From Faecalibacterium sp. An121 (GTDB lineage: Bacteria; Bacillota; Clostridia; Oscillospirales; Ruminococcaceae), in assembly GCF_002160915.1 (NCBI RefSeq), contig NZ_NFLM01000003.1, positions 1 to 64,000 of the forward strand: a stretch of 64,000 nt of DNA, written 5' to 3'. Within the stretch, counting starts at the first letter, position 1. Every line of letters begins with the position of its first letter. The position numbers and the translations under genes were made by a program. The notes under the pieces are model-generated. The model ran no database searches. It worked only from the letters and a program-made list of their open reading frames with translations, and was not told the DNA's origin. Shown here piece after piece: positions 7,623 through 17,969 of the stretch.

Positions 7623-8390
7623 ATGGAGCATATCAGGAATTTTTTGCGGGGCAAGGGCTTTGCGCTGGCCCTGCTGGCCTGCGTGGCGGCGGCTGCGGCC
7701 GTCGGCGTGTGGGCCGTGCGGACCGTCCGCGACCAGATGGCAAGGGACCTGGGGCAGGACCCCGGGCAGAGCGTCACCGGGGAGGAGAGCTACCCGGGCG
7801 TGGAAGAAGGAATGGACAAGGAGGAAGCGATATGGCAGCAGCAGGCGGCCGACGTGGCCCGGGCGGCGGAGGATGTGCCCGAGCCTGGCACGTCCAAAGG
7901 ATCTTCTGGTGCGCCGTCTGGGTCTGGTTCGGTGTCCGAACCCTCCGAACTGCAAACCGGATCGCCCGCTGCCAGCGCCTCGGCCGGGCCGGGCTATACG
8001 CGGCCTGTCTCTGGACGGGTGCTGGCGGTGTGGACCGGGGACGAACTGGTCTACCATGAGACCCTGGGGGACTGGCGCACCCACAACGGCGTGGATTACG
8101 CCTGCGAGGAAGGGGAGGACATCCTCTGCCCGGTGAGCGGCACGGTGGAGAGCCTGGCCGCCGAGGGCAACTGGGGGGTGGTGGCCTCCATCCGTGACGC
8201 CGAAGGCCGGCTGTGGCGGATCGCGGCGGTGGAGGACCCGGCCGTCCGGCAGGGCGAGCAGGTGACGTCGGGCCAGCGCCTGGGCCGGGCCGGCTCCATC
8301 ACCGGCGAGAGCGCCCAGGACCCCCATATCCACCTGGAGGTGCTGGACCAGGACCAATATCTGGACCCGGTCAAGCTGATCGGCAGCTGA
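7623..8390 (+). CDS. membrane-anchored M23/LytM peptidase, SpoIIQ-like
   Basis: A 255-residue protein with one N-terminal membrane segment (about residues 13-33), a low-complexity Ser/Gly/Pro/Glu linker (about 85-125) and a C-terminal LytM domain. The metal-binding motifs look complete: HNGVD (H154, D158) and HIH (H235, H237). Architecture and length fit SpoIIQ, the forespore protein that pairs with SpoIIIAH in sporulating Firmicutes. Bacillus SpoIIQ lacks one LytM metal ligand, whereas this one appears able to bind zinc, so it may cleave peptidoglycan. It is a single gene, preceded by GAAGGAGAAACAAGAGC and followed by a strong terminator. It could also be a vegetative cell-wall hydrolase. 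Confidence 0.75.
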   Translation: MEHIRNFLRGKGFALALLACVAAAAAVGVWAVRTVRDQMARDLGQDPGQSVTGEESYPGVEEGMDKEEAIWQQQAADVARAAEDVPEPGTSKGSSGAPSGSGSVSEPSELQTGSPAASASAGPGYTRPVSGRVLAVWTGDELVYHETLGDWRTHNGVDYACEEGEDILCPVSGTVESLAAEGNWGVVASIRDAEGRLWRIAAVEDPAVRQGEQVTSGQRLGRAGSITGESAQDPHIHLEVLDQDQYLDPVKLIGS

Positions 8391-8436
8391 CAGGGAAGGG
8401 CGCGGCGCGCATCCGGGGCGCCGTGCCTTTGTTTTT

Positions 8437-8468
8437 GTCCCGCCCAAACGGCAGAGCGGGACTTTTTT
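8437..8468 (+). terminator. Rho-independent terminator
   Basis: A perfect 7-bp stem GTCCCGC/GCGGGAC with a 12-nt loop is followed by six T. It ends the transcript of the M23 peptidase gene. Confidence 0.9.
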
Positions 8469-8570
8469 GCGTCCCGGGGCGGTGGGGGCCGATTTTTCAT
8501 AATTGCTTTTGCCGCTGGATTCTGGTATTATTAAAAAGTACGGAATCTGACGAAAAAGGGAGTGTCGCCG

Positions 8571-9857
8571 ATGGCACAAATCGTGATCGTGGGTGCGGGG
8601 GCCGCCGGGCTGATGGCTGCGGGCGCCGCCGTCCGCCGGGGACATACCGTCACGCTGCTGGAACACGCCCCCCGGCCCGCCCAGAAGATCCTGGTCACCG
8701 GCAAGGGGCGCTGCAACCTGACCAATGCCTGCGGCGAGGAGGAATTTCTGCGCCATGTGCGCACCAATCCCCGGTTTTTGTATTCTTCCCTCCACGCTTT
8801 CCCGCCGTCCGCGACCATGGACCTGTTCGAGTCCCTGGGGGTGGCGCTGAAGGTGGAGCGGGGCCGCCGGGTGTTCCCGGTGTCGGACAAGGCCGCCGAG
8901 GTCCGCCAGGCCCTGCTGGACTACGCCGCCGGGGCCGAGCTGGTGTACGACGGGGCCGCCTCGCTGCTGCTCGAACCGCTGGAGACGGAGCCGCCGCCGG
9001 GGAAAAAGAAAGGCCCCGCCTGCCGCTGCGTGGGGGTCCGGGGGGTCTCGGGCCGGCGGTATCCGGCCGACTGCGTCCTGGTGGCCACCGGCGGGGTCAG
9101 CTACCCGGGGACCGGGTCCACCGGGGACGGCTACAAGCTGGCCCGGCAGGCCGGCCACACCATCGTGGAGCCGGTGCCCAGCCTGGTCAGCCTGGTCAGC
9201 AGCGACCCGGACTGCAAAAAGATGATGGGCCTGGCCCTGAAAAACGTGGTCCTCACCCTCTATGAGGACGGCAAGGCCATCTTTTCCGAGCAGGGGGAGA
9301 TGCTGTTCACCCACTTTGGCATCAGCGGCCCCCTGACCCTCAGCGCGTCGAGCCATCTGGGGGATATGGACCGGCACCGCTACCGGGTGGAGATCGACCT
9401 GAAACCGGCCCTCAGCGACCAGCAGCTGTACGACCGGATCACCCGGGACTTCGCCCTGCTGTCCAACCATGCGGCCCAGGGCGCCCTTGTCAAGCTGCTG
9501 CCCGCCAGTATGCAGCCGGTGATGGTCCAGCGGTGGGGCATCGACCCCGCCACCCGCGCCAACCAGATCACCCGGGAACAAAAGCGGGAGCTGGTGCGCC
9601 TGTGCAAGCACTGGGCGGTGCCCATCGACGCCCGGGGCGACCTGGCCCATGCCGTCATCACGGCGGGGGGCGTGCCGGTGCGGGAGGTGGACCCCCGGAC
9701 CATGGCCAGCAAAAAGGCCGCAGGGCTGTATTTTGCCGGGGAGGTGCTGGATGTGGACGCCTACACCGGCGGCTACAATCTGCAGATCGCCTTCTGCACG
9801 GCCCAGGCCTTCGCGGCCCATCTGGAACAGGATACCAAAGGAGGAAATGCTGTATGA
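8571..9857 (+). CDS. NAD(P)/FAD-dependent oxidoreductase, BaiN/HI0933 (YhiN) family
   Basis: A 428-residue flavoprotein. An N-terminal Rossmann dinucleotide site ([17 protein letters not shown]) is followed by the family hallmark [14 protein letters not shown], an ATGG motif with [11 protein letters not shown] near the middle, and a C-terminal [40 protein letters not shown] region. The family includes BaiN, reported in bile-acid 7-dehydroxylation, but most members have no defined substrate. The ATG at 8571 is preferred over an in-frame GTG at 8562 that abuts the AAAGGGAG ribosome site. The stop overlaps the next start (ATGA). Confidence 0.9.
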   Translation: MAQIVIVGAGAAGLMAAGAAVRRGHTVTLLEHAPRPAQKILVTGKGRCNLTNACGEEEFLRHVRTNPRFLYSSLHAFPPSATMDLFESLGVALKVERGRRVFPVSDKAAEVRQALLDYAAGAELVYDGAASLLLEPLETEPPPGKKKGPACRCVGVRGVSGRRYPADCVLVATGGVSYPGTGSTGDGYKLARQAGHTIVEPVPSLVSLVSSDPDCKKMMGLALKNVVLTLYEDGKAIFSEQGEMLFTHFGISGPLTLSASSHLGDMDRHRYRVEIDLKPALSDQQLYDRITRDFALLSNHAAQGALVKLLPASMQPVMVQRWGIDPATRANQITREQKRELVRLCKHWAVPIDARGDLAHAVITAGGVPVREVDPRTMASKKAAGLYFAGEVLDVDAYTGGYNLQIAFCTAQAFAAHLEQDTKGGNAV

Positions 9858-10174
9858 TCGTTACCACTACCCCCTCCATCGAGGGAATGCGCATCACCGA
9901 ATACAAGGGCGTCGTCTGCGGCGAGGTCATCTCGGGGGTCAACTTTGTCCGGGATATCGCCGCGTCTTTCACCAACTTCCTGGGCGGGCGCTCGGGCAGC
10001 TACGAGGATGAGCTGATCGGCGCCCGGCAGAGCGCGATGGAGGAGATGCAGCAGCGGGCCGCCGCGATGGGGGCCAACGCCGTGGTGGGCGTGGACATCG
10101 ACTATGAGGTCCTGGGCGCCGACAACGGGATGCTGATGGTCACCGTCAGCGGCACCGCCGTGGTGGCGGAATAA
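9854..10174 (+). CDS. YbjQ/UPF0145 family protein
   Basis: A 106-residue protein matching the YbjQ family: [11 protein letters not shown] at the start, [19 protein letters not shown], then [29 protein letters not shown]. Members form pentamers of unknown role and are sometimes annotated as heavy-metal binding; no metal motif is evident here. It is translationally coupled to the upstream flavoprotein gene by a 4-nt overlap. Confidence 0.9.
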   Translation: MIVTTTPSIEGMRITEYKGVVCGEVISGVNFVRDIAASFTNFLGGRSGSYEDELIGARQSAMEEMQQRAAAMGANAVVGVDIDYEVLGADNGMLMVTVSGTAVVAE

Positions 10175-10230
10175 AAAGGAAAGTGCGGGCGGGCAGGCCC
10201 TCTCTGCCCGTCAAAAGGAGAAATGGGAAT

Positions 10231-10899
10231 ATGATATCGGTTGCGATCGACGGCCCCGCCGGGGCGGGCAAATCCACTCTGGCCAGGCAGCTGGCCAGGG
10301 ATCTGGGCTACATCTATGTGGACACCGGCGCCATGTACCGGGCGGTGGGGCTGTATGCCCTGCGGGCCGGCATCGACCCGGCGGACCAGGCCGGGGTGGA
10401 TGCCCTGCTGCCCCGCATCCGCCTGCGTCTGGCGGTGCTGGACGGCCAGCAGCATATCTATTTAAATGAGGAGGACGTCAGCGGCCTCATCCGCACCGAA
10501 CAGGTGGGCATGGCGGCTTCGGCGGTGGGGGCAAACCCCGCCGTCCGCGCCTTCCTGCTGGATCTGCAGCGGGATATGGCCCGCACCGGCAACGTCCTGA
10601 TGGACGGCCGGGACATCGGCACCGTCATCCTGCCCGACGCCACCGTCAAGATCTTTCTGACGGCCAGCCCCGAGGCCCGGGCCCGCCGCCGCTGGCTGGA
10701 ATACCAGGCCGCAGGCCGCCCCGACCGCTACGAGGAGGTGCTGGCCGACGTCAAGCAGCGGGACGAGCAGGACAGCGGCCGGGCCGCCGCCCCCCTCCGC
10801 CGCGCCGCGGACGCGGTTTTGCTGGATACTTCTGCCATGGACCTGGCCCAGAGCCTGGCCGCCATGAAGCAGATCATCAAAGAGCGTGTGGGGGAATAA
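10231..10899 (+). CDS. cmk: cytidylate kinase
   Basis: A 222-residue (d)CMP kinase. The P-loop GPAGAGKST is at residues 8-16, followed by YVDTGAMYRAVGL, the RTEQVGMAASAVGANPAVRAFL NMP-binding segment, MDGRDIGTVILPDA and ARRRWLEY. The ATG at 10231 follows AAAAGGAGAAATGGGAAT; an upstream in-frame ATG adds only unconserved residues. It opens the conserved clostridial run cmk-plsC-ispH/rpsA, with plsC 2 nt downstream. Confidence 0.97.
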   Translation: MISVAIDGPAGAGKSTLARQLARDLGYIYVDTGAMYRAVGLYALRAGIDPADQAGVDALLPRIRLRLAVLDGQQHIYLNEEDVSGLIRTEQVGMAASAVGANPAVRAFLLDLQRDMARTGNVLMDGRDIGTVILPDATVKIFLTASPEARARRRWLEYQAAGRPDRYEEVLADVKQRDEQDSGRAAAPLRRAADAVLLDTSAMDLAQSLAAMKQIIKERVGE

Positions 10900-10901
10900 T
10901 C

Positions 10902-11546
10902 ATGTTGTATCCTGTTATCATTGCCGGTGCCTGGCTGATCTGGCACATCCTGTTCCGCATCCAGGTGATCGGGAAGGAGAACCTGAAAAAGATCCAGTCG
11001 CCGGGGTTCATCCTGGCCCCCACCCATATCTCGGCCATCGACCCGGTGTTCATCGCCATCGCGCGCTTTTGGGGCAAGCGGATGGTGGTCTTCGGCAAAA
11101 AGGAGCTGTTCGAGATCAACCCCGTCGTCACCTGGTTTTTGGGCCAGTGCGGCTGCGTGATGGTGCGGGGGACCAAGGACGAGATGGAGACCCTCAACCA
11201 CACCATCGAGGAGTGCAAAAAGGGCCGCGGCCTGCTGCTGTTCCCCGAGGGCACCCGGGAAAAGGAGGGCAAACTGCTCCCCCCCAAGAGCGGGCTGTTC
11301 GTGGTGGCGGCGGGGGCCGGCACCGACGTCATCCCCTGCCGGGTGCTGTACGATACCCCCGACGGCCGGATGAAGCTGTTCTGCCGGGTGCGGGTCATCT
11401 TCGGGGAGCCCATGCCGGCGGCCCAGTTCCAGATGGAAAGCCGGCGGGACATCAAGAAGCTCAAGGCCAACAAGCAGGCCCTCACCGCCGCGTGGGTCGA
11501 TCTGGGCGAGCGCTACGGCTTTGAGGGCCGCACCGCCAGCGCATAA
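10902..11546 (+). CDS. plsC: 1-acyl-sn-glycerol-3-phosphate acyltransferase
   Basis: A 214-residue membrane-associated enzyme making phosphatidic acid from lysophosphatidate. The N-terminus is hydrophobic, then THISAID gives the HX4D catalytic motif and LFPEGTRE the substrate-binding motif. It lies between cmk and the ispH-rpsA fusion, an arrangement common in clostridia. Confidence 0.95.
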   Translation: MLYPVIIAGAWLIWHILFRIQVIGKENLKKIQSPGFILAPTHISAIDPVFIAIARFWGKRMVVFGKKELFEINPVVTWFLGQCGCVMVRGTKDEMETLNHTIEECKKGRGLLLFPEGTREKEGKLLPPKSGLFVVAAGAGTDVIPCRVLYDTPDGRMKLFCRVRVIFGEPMPAAQFQMESRRDIKKLKANKQALTAAWVDLGERYGFEGRTASA

Positions 11547-11573
11547 AACTGCACCAAACAGGAGGGGAACCTT

Positions 11574-13487
11574 ATGGAGATACGTTTGGCCCGCACCGCC
11601 GGCTTCTGCTTTGGGGTGGACCGGGCCGTCCAGCTCACCCGCAGCCTGCTGGACCAGGGCGAGAAGGTGGCCACCCTCGGCCCCCTCATCCACAACCCCC
11701 AGGTGGTGGCGGAGCTGGCCCGGCGGGGCGCCCTGGTGGCCGACAGCCCGCAGCAGGTGCCCCCCGGCTACAAGGTGGTCATCCGCAGCCACGGGGTGCC
11801 CCGCAGCGTCTACGACCAGCTGCAGGCGCTAAACCTGCCCTGGCAGGACGCCACCTGCCCCTTCGTGGCCAAGATCCACGCCATCGCCCGGCGGGCCGAA
11901 CAGGAGGGCGCGTGCCTGGCCGTGGCCGGGGACAGCGCCCATCCCGAGGTCCAGGGAATCGTGGGACATACCCGCGGGGAGTCCTTCGTCTTTGCCGATC
12001 TGGCCCAGCTGCGGGCCTGGAAAGGGCCTGAAAATCCCGAAAAACGGATGTTTGTGGTTGCTCAGACCACATTTCAAGCAACAAAATGGCAAGAATGTTC
12101 GGAGTTTCTGAAAAAAGCCTATACAAACGCCGAAATTTTTGATACAATATGTAATGCGACGTGGGCGAGGCAACAGGAAGCGGAAGACCTCAGCCGGCAG
12201 TGCGATCTTGTGGTCGTGATTGGCGGTCATCATTCTTCCAATACCCAGAAGCTGGTCGCAGTCGCCGCAAAACATACGCGGGCCGTTACGGTTGAAACAG
12301 CAAGCGAGCTTCAGCCCGAGTGGTTTGCAGATGTGAGGACGGCGGGCGTGACAGCAGGGGCTTCAACGCCATCGTCTATTATTGAGGAGGTACTTAACAG
12401 TATGACAGAAATCAATGACAGCATGAGCTTCGAGGAGATGCTGAACGCATCCGAGGAAAAACGTGTTCATGCAGGCAGTATTGTGAAAGGAGTCGTGACC
12501 AGCATTTCCGCCAACGAGATCCAGGTCGACATCGGTGCCAAGCAGACCGGCGTTGTCCGTCTGAGCGAGCTGACCGACGATTCCTCCGCAAAGGTCGAGG
12601 ATCTGGTCAAGGTTGGCGATGAGCTGGACCTCATCGTCGAGAAGGTTATGGATCAGGACGGCATCATCCAGCTCTCCCGCAAGAAGCTCGCCTCGCGCAA
12701 GGGCATGGAGGAGATCGCCAAGGCCGCTGAGTCCGGCGAGGTCGTCGAGGGCGACGTCACCGAGTACAACAAGGGCGGCGTCGTTGTGAACGTCAACGGC
12801 GTCAAGGTGTTCGTCCCCCGTTCCCAGGCCACCATGCGCCGCGACGAGGACTACACCGCCCTGGTGGGCAAGCACGTCCGTCTGGTCGTCACCGAGTGCT
12901 CCGGCCGCAAGATCGTGGGCAGCATCAACAAGGTCACCGCAGAGGAGAACAAGGTCCGCCGCGAGGAGTTCTGGTCCAACGTCGAGGTCGGCAAGACCTA
13001 CACCGGCGTGGTCAAGAGCCTGACTTCCTACGGCGCCTTTGTGGACATCGGCGGCGTGGACGGCCTGTGCCACATCAGCGAGCTGAGCTGGAACCGCATC
13101 AAGCATCCCTCCGAGGTGGTCAGCGTGGGCGACACCATCGAGGTGTATGTGAAGGATATCGACCGCGACAACCACAAGGTCTCTCTGGGCTACAAGAAGA
13201 GCGAGGACAACCCCTGGGAGCAGCTGCGCAGCAGCTACCCCGTGGGCAGCGTCTTCCACGCTCCCGTGGTGTCCCTGACCAAGTTTGGCGCCTTCGTCCG
13301 CATCCTGCCGGGTGTGGACGGCCTGGTGCACATCAGCGAGATCAGCAACGAGCGCGTTGAGAAGGTCTCGGATGTGCTGAAGGTGGGCGACATGGTGGAC
13401 GTCAAGCTGCTGGATGTGGACTTCGACAAGAAGCGCATCAGCCTGTCCATGAAGGCCCTGCTGAAGGATAAGGACAACGAGGAGTAA
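11574..13487 (+). CDS. ispH: IspH (HMBPP reductase) fused to ribosomal protein S1
   Basis: A single 637-residue frame. Residues 1-280 are 4-hydroxy-3-methylbut-2-enyl diphosphate reductase, last step of the MEP isoprenoid pathway, with the three Fe-S cysteines at C12 (GFCFGVDRA), C95 ([10 protein letters not shown]) and C193 ([10 protein letters not shown]) and the HS/SN substrate motifs. After a short linker (about 283-300) come four S1 RNA-binding repeats, the last two of the classic [19 protein letters not shown] and [20 protein letters not shown] type. The fusion is known in Clostridia and presumably serves as ribosomal protein S1 as well as reductase. The ATG follows AACAGGAGGGGAACCTT. 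No frameshift is evident at the junction. Confidence 0.96.
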   Translation: MEIRLARTAGFCFGVDRAVQLTRSLLDQGEKVATLGPLIHNPQVVAELARRGALVADSPQQVPPGYKVVIRSHGVPRSVYDQLQALNLPWQDATCPFVAKIHAIARRAEQEGACLAVAGDSAHPEVQGIVGHTRGESFVFADLAQLRAWKGPENPEKRMFVVAQTTFQATKWQECSEFLKKAYTNAEIFDTICNATWARQQEAEDLSRQCDLVVVIGGHHSSNTQKLVAVAAKHTRAVTVETASELQPEWFADVRTAGVTAGASTPSSIIEEVLNSMTEINDSMSFEEMLNASEEKRVHAGSIVKGVVTSISANEIQVDIGAKQTGVVRLSELTDDSSAKVEDLVKVGDELDLIVEKVMDQDGIIQLSRKKLASRKGMEEIAKAAESGEVVEGDVTEYNKGGVVVNVNGVKVFVPRSQATMRRDEDYTALVGKHVRLVVTECSGRKIVGSINKVTAEENKVRREEFWSNVEVGKTYTGVVKSLTSYGAFVDIGGVDGLCHISELSWNRIKHPSEVVSVGDTIEVYVKDIDRDNHKVSLGYKKSEDNPWEQLRSSYPVGSVFHAPVVSLTKFGAFVRILPGVDGLVHISEISNERVEKVSDVLKVGDMVDVKLLDVDFDKKRISLSMKALLKDKDNEE

Positions 13488-13603
13488 GCCCTCCCTTTGT
13501 CCGATGGGTCCGACAGGCCCGGGCGCCGGTACCGGGGCGTGTCAACGCGCGCCGGCGGCAGGACCGGACCGTGCCGGAGCCTCCTGGAGTTGAGTAAAAG
13601 ACT

Positions 13604-13639
13604 GCCCCGTTGCCGGTAAAAAGGCGGCGGGGCGTTTTT
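13604..13639 (+). terminator. Rho-independent terminator after ispH-rpsA
   Basis: The outer stem GCCCCG/CGGGGC encloses a small inner GCC/GGC pairing and is followed by GTTTTTG. It lies about 115 nt after the fusion gene stop. Confidence 0.85.
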
Positions 13640-13687
13640 GTTCCATTCCCCCGGCCGCCGGCAGGGAGGATGGGGATCGGGTGCTGT

Positions 13688-14254
13688 ATGTCTGCTGTCA
13701 AGAAAGTATGGGCCGGGGCCCGGGCCCACGGCGAGGCGCTGCGCTATCTGGTGTTCGGCGTCCTGACCACCCTGCTGAATATGGTCCTGTACGGGCTGTT
13801 CCAGGCCCTGTTCGGCTACCGTGCCGCCAACAGCTGGGGCAATGTGCTGGACAACATCCTGTGCATCCTCTTTGCCTATGCCACCAACCGGCGGTTCGTC
13901 TTTGGCAGCCATACCCGCGGCCGGGCCGCCGCCGTGGAGTTCGGCCGCTTTGTGGGCTGCCGTCTGGGCACCATGCTGCTGGATACCGTCATCATGGCGG
14001 CGGTGGGCAACGGCCTGGCCCTGTGGGGGCAGGCTGCGGTGCAGACGGTGCTGGACGGCCTGTTCGGCGGGGCGCTGTGGGGGGCCGTGGCCCTGTGGCA
14101 GGGCGGCGGCGCCGCCTTGGATCACCCGGCCGCCGCGCTGGCGCTGTGGGGCCTGGGCGTCAAGGCGTTTTCCAATGTGCTGGTCATCGTGCTGAACTAC
14201 CTGTTCAGCAAGCTGTTGATCTTCAGGGACCCCGCCCGTCGGGGCCCGCAATGA
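13688..14254 (+). CDS. GtrA family membrane protein
   Basis: A 188-residue protein with four hydrophobic helices. It carries GtrA features: LRYLVFGVLTTLLNMVLYGLF in helix 1, ILCILFAYATNRRFVF after helix 2, and VLNYLFSKLLIF at the end. GtrA proteins are thought to help move undecaprenyl-linked sugars across the membrane. An insertion of about 40 residues (glycine and alanine rich, about 115-155) separates helices 3 and 4. The start is not certain: an in-frame ATG lies at 13670 but touches the SD GGGAGG. It is followed by a small peptide gene with its own SD. Confidence 0.85.
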   Translation: MSAVKKVWAGARAHGEALRYLVFGVLTTLLNMVLYGLFQALFGYRAANSWGNVLDNILCILFAYATNRRFVFGSHTRGRAAAVEFGRFVGCRLGTMLLDTVIMAAVGNGLALWGQAAVQTVLDGLFGGALWGAVALWQGGGAALDHPAAALALWGLGVKAFSNVLVIVLNYLFSKLLIFRDPARRGPQ

Positions 14255-14269
14255 ACGGAGGTAACGAGT

Positions 14270-14410
14270 ATGGTTCACAAGTTGAAAGGTTTTGGCTTTC
14301 TGGTGTCGGGCCTGGTGCTGGGCATCATCGGGGCGCTGGCGTCCATCGTCGCCATCGTGCTCAGCGGCGTGGGCATCGGCCTGGTGAAGAAGGCCAAAAA
14401 GCAGCATTAA
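14270..14410 (+). CDS. small single-span membrane protein, 46 residues
   Basis: A short gene with an excellent SD (GGAGG, 8 nt before ATG) between GtrA and deoC. The product starts MVHKLKGF, has one long hydrophobic span rich in Gly/Ile/Val (about residues 9-38) and ends in a basic tail KKAKKQH. The glycine spacing (GLVLGIIGALASIVAIVLSGVGIG) could support helix packing. I do not recognise a family. Spacing to both neighbours (15-16 nt) suggests one transcript. Confidence 0.7.
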   Translation: MVHKLKGFGFLVSGLVLGIIGALASIVAIVLSGVGIGLVKKAKKQH

Positions 14411-14426
14411 CAACGGAGGTTGAACA

Positions 14427-15092
14427 ATGGATCACAAGGAAATCCTGTCCCACGTGGACCACACCCTGCTCAAGCCCGAGGCGACCTGGCCCCAGGTGCA
14501 GGCGCTGTGCGATGAGGCGGTGGCCTACGGCACCGCTTCGGTCTGCATCAATACCTGCTACGTCCGCCAGGCTGCGGCGTATCTGGCAGGCCGCTGCAAG
14601 GTCTGCTGCGTGGTGGGCTTCCCTCTGGGCGCCATGGACACCGCGTCCAAGGCCTTTGAGGCCCGCACCGCCATTGCCAACGGCGCCGACGAGGTGGATA
14701 TGGTCATCAACATCGGCCGGCTGAAAAACGGCGAGTACGACGCCGTGCGGGAGGACATCCGGGCCGTCAAGGAGGCGGTGGGGGACAAGGTCCTCAAGGT
14801 CATCATCGAGACCTGCCTGCTGACCGACGAGGAAAAGCGCAGGATGTGCGACATCGTCTGCGAGGCCGGGGCCGACTATATCAAGACCAGCACCGGCTTT
14901 TCCACCGGCGGGGCTACCTTTGAGGACGTGGCCCTGATGGTCAAGGGGGTGGCGGGCCGCTGCAAGGTCAAGGCCGCCGGCGGCATCTCCACCATCCGGG
15001 ATATGGAGACCTTCCTCGAGCTGGGCGCAGACCGCCTGGGCACCAGCCGCGCCGTCAAGCTGATCCGGGGCGAGCAGGCCAGGGGCTACTGA
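14427..15092 (+). CDS. deoC: deoxyribose-phosphate aldolase
   Basis: A 221-residue TIM-barrel class I aldolase that splits 2-deoxyribose-5-phosphate into acetaldehyde and glyceraldehyde-3-phosphate. The motifs are DHTLLKPEAT at the start, EVDMVINIGRLK, KVIIETCLL, and YIKTSTGFSTGGAT with the Schiff-base lysine, then VKAAGGI. The ATG follows CGGAGGTTGAACA. Confidence 0.97.
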   Translation: MDHKEILSHVDHTLLKPEATWPQVQALCDEAVAYGTASVCINTCYVRQAAAYLAGRCKVCCVVGFPLGAMDTASKAFEARTAIANGADEVDMVINIGRLKNGEYDAVREDIRAVKEAVGDKVLKVIIETCLLTDEEKRRMCDIVCEAGADYIKTSTGFSTGGATFEDVALMVKGVAGRCKVKAAGGISTIRDMETFLELGADRLGTSRAVKLIRGEQARGY

Positions 15093-15120
15093 GCCTTTTG
15101 GCCGCAGCGCCGCTTTGCGC

Positions 15121-15149
15121 TTGACAATCGGACGAAGGGATGCTATACT
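15121..15149 (+). promoter_or_regulatory. promoter of the metK leader
   Basis: TTGACA (15121-15126) and TATACT (15144-15149) are 17 nt apart, about 28 nt before the riboswitch starts. Confidence 0.9.
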
Positions 15150-15176
15150 ACCCTTTGCAACAAATTGAATACCGTG

Positions 15177-15311
15177 CTTATCAAGAGCGGCTGAGGGGAC
15201 AGGCCCTGTGAAGCCCGACAACCTGCGCGCAAGCGTAAGGTGCCAAATCCTGCGGGAAACCGAAAGATAAGAGTGGGACACTCGGAGCCTTCGGGTTCCG
15301 GGTGTCTTTTT
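15177..15311 (+). promoter_or_regulatory. SAM-I (S-box) riboswitch with terminator
   Basis: The canonical S-box pattern is present: CTTATCAAGAG at the 5' side of P1, the GGCTGAGGGGA segment, a GAAGCCCGACAACC core, AAGGTGCCAAATCC, and AGATAAGAG closing P1 at about 15264-15273. A hairpin (GACAC at 15277-15281, GTGTC at 15302-15306) with a T run follows. High SAM should favour the terminator and shut off metK, the only gene downstream in this transcript. Confidence 0.96.
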
Positions 15312-15354
15312 GTTTGGGACCGTTTGCGATATACCTGTAAGAGAGGAGCATACT

Positions 15355-16506
<1,152 letters not shown>

Positions 16507-16711
16507 GAACAACTTTGTGAAAACCGGCCTGCCGGGATTTGTCAATAACGAACAGACCTGGGCGAATTTTGGTATAACTGCTGTGCAAGGCGCAGAAATT
16601 TGAAAATCCTGCTGGCAGCAGGGCCAAAATGTGATAAAATGAAAATGGCATGATCCTTTTCGTATGAAATAGGCATAACACTGGTAAAGAGGAATTAAAG
16701 GAGCCGTAAAA

Positions 16712-17872
16712 ATGTCCAATGTGATCGAAGCCAAGGATATCTTCGCCCAGGGCGGCAGCGTTGCAGACCTGCGCCTGCTGTGCTGCCCCGGTGCGGAGGA
16801 GCTGACCAACCTGATCGACCGCCACCTGATGCGGTGGGCTGCACAAAGCGGCATGGAGCAGGGCAGCTTCATCATCCCCTGCGAGTGCCCCCGCTTCCAG
16901 AGCGGCGACGCAAAAGGTCTGGTCAAGGATTCGGTGCGGGGCGATGACATCTTCATCGTGGTTGACCCGGGCAACTACAGCGTCACCTACAAGCTGTTCG
17001 GGTATGAGAACCATATGTCCCCGGACGACCACTTCTCCAACCTCAAGCGTCTGATCCAGGCCGTGGCAGGCAAGGCACACCGCGTGTCGGTGATCATGCC
17101 CAGCCTGTACGGCGGCCGTCAGCATCGCCGTGAGGTCCGGGAGAGCCTTGACTGCGCTGTGGCCCTGCAGGAGCTGCAGAATATGGGCGTGAAGAACATC
17201 ATCACCTTTGACGCCCACGACCCCCGCGTCCAGAACGCCGTCCCCCTGCTCAGCTTTGACAACGCCATGCCCACCTATCAGGTGCTCAAGAGCCTGCTGC
17301 AGAAGATGCCCGGCCTGTCGTTCGACAAGAACGATTTCATGGTGGTCAGCCCCGACGAAGGCGCCATGAACCGGAATATGTACTTCTCCAGCGTGCTGGG
17401 CTGCAACCTGGGTATGTTCTACAAGCGCCGCGACTACACCACGGTGGTCAACGGCCGCAACCCCATCGTGGCCCACGAGTATCTGGGTGAATCGGTGGAA
17501 GGCAAGACGGTGTTCGTGGCCGACGATATCGTCGCATCGGGCGACAGTATGCTGGAAGTGGCCCGCGAGCTGAAGAAGCGCGGCGCCGCCCACATCATCG
17601 CCGACGCCACCTTCCCCCTGTTCACCGCCGGCCTTGGCAAGTTCGACGCCGCCGTGGAGGAGGGCGCACTGGACTTTGTGGTGGGCACCAACCTGACCTA
17701 CCGCAAGCCCGAGCTGCTCCAGCGCGACTGGTATCTGGACGTGGACGTCTCGAAGTACGCGGCCTACTTCGTGCTGGCTCTGAACCACGACGTGTCGGTC
17801 TCGGCCATCGCGGACCCCATCCGCAAGATCGAGGCCCTGCTGGCCAAGCACCGCGCCGAACAGGCCCAGTGA
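16712..17872 (+). CDS. prs: ribose-phosphate pyrophosphokinase (PRPP synthetase)
   Basis: A 386-residue enzyme producing PRPP for purine, pyrimidine, His and Trp synthesis. It is longer than the roughly 315-residue classical form, with extra N-terminal and internal residues as in some clostridial homologues. Visible motifs are MPSLYGGRQHRREVRESLDCAV, FDAHDPRVQNA, VSPDEGAMNR, and the PRPP loop VFVADDIVASGDSM. The SD is AAAGGAGCCGTAAAA. The last part of the 205-nt gap upstream is AT-rich, but no confident promoter pair is seen. Confidence 0.93.
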   Translation: MSNVIEAKDIFAQGGSVADLRLLCCPGAEELTNLIDRHLMRWAAQSGMEQGSFIIPCECPRFQSGDAKGLVKDSVRGDDIFIVVDPGNYSVTYKLFGYENHMSPDDHFSNLKRLIQAVAGKAHRVSVIMPSLYGGRQHRREVRESLDCAVALQELQNMGVKNIITFDAHDPRVQNAVPLLSFDNAMPTYQVLKSLLQKMPGLSFDKNDFMVVSPDEGAMNRNMYFSSVLGCNLGMFYKRRDYTTVVNGRNPIVAHEYLGESVEGKTVFVADDIVASGDSMLEVARELKKRGAAHIIADATFPLFTAGLGKFDAAVEEGALDFVVGTNLTYRKPELLQRDWYLDVDVSKYAAYFVLALNHDVSVSAIADPIRKIEALLAKHRAEQAQ

Positions 17873-17898
17873 CCTTTTCCCCCGGCCTTATAGGATGC

Positions 17899-17948
17899 AA
17901 AAACGCCCCCGTCTCTCTCACAGCGAGAAAGGCGGGGGCGAGTTTTTT
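17899..17948. terminator. bidirectional terminator between prs and the SDR gene
   Basis: The stem CGCCCCCG (17904-17911) pairs with CGGGGGCG (17933-17940). It is flanked by five A on the left and a T run on the right, so it serves the two converging transcripts. Confidence 0.92.
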
Positions 17949-17969
17949 GCTTTTTACAGACGGCTGCGC

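Noticed and set aside
15310-15354. Upstream TTG start for metK
   Set aside because: It lies at the end of the SAM-I terminator and adds 15 unconserved residues; the ATG at 15355 has a good SD and gives the conserved N-terminus.
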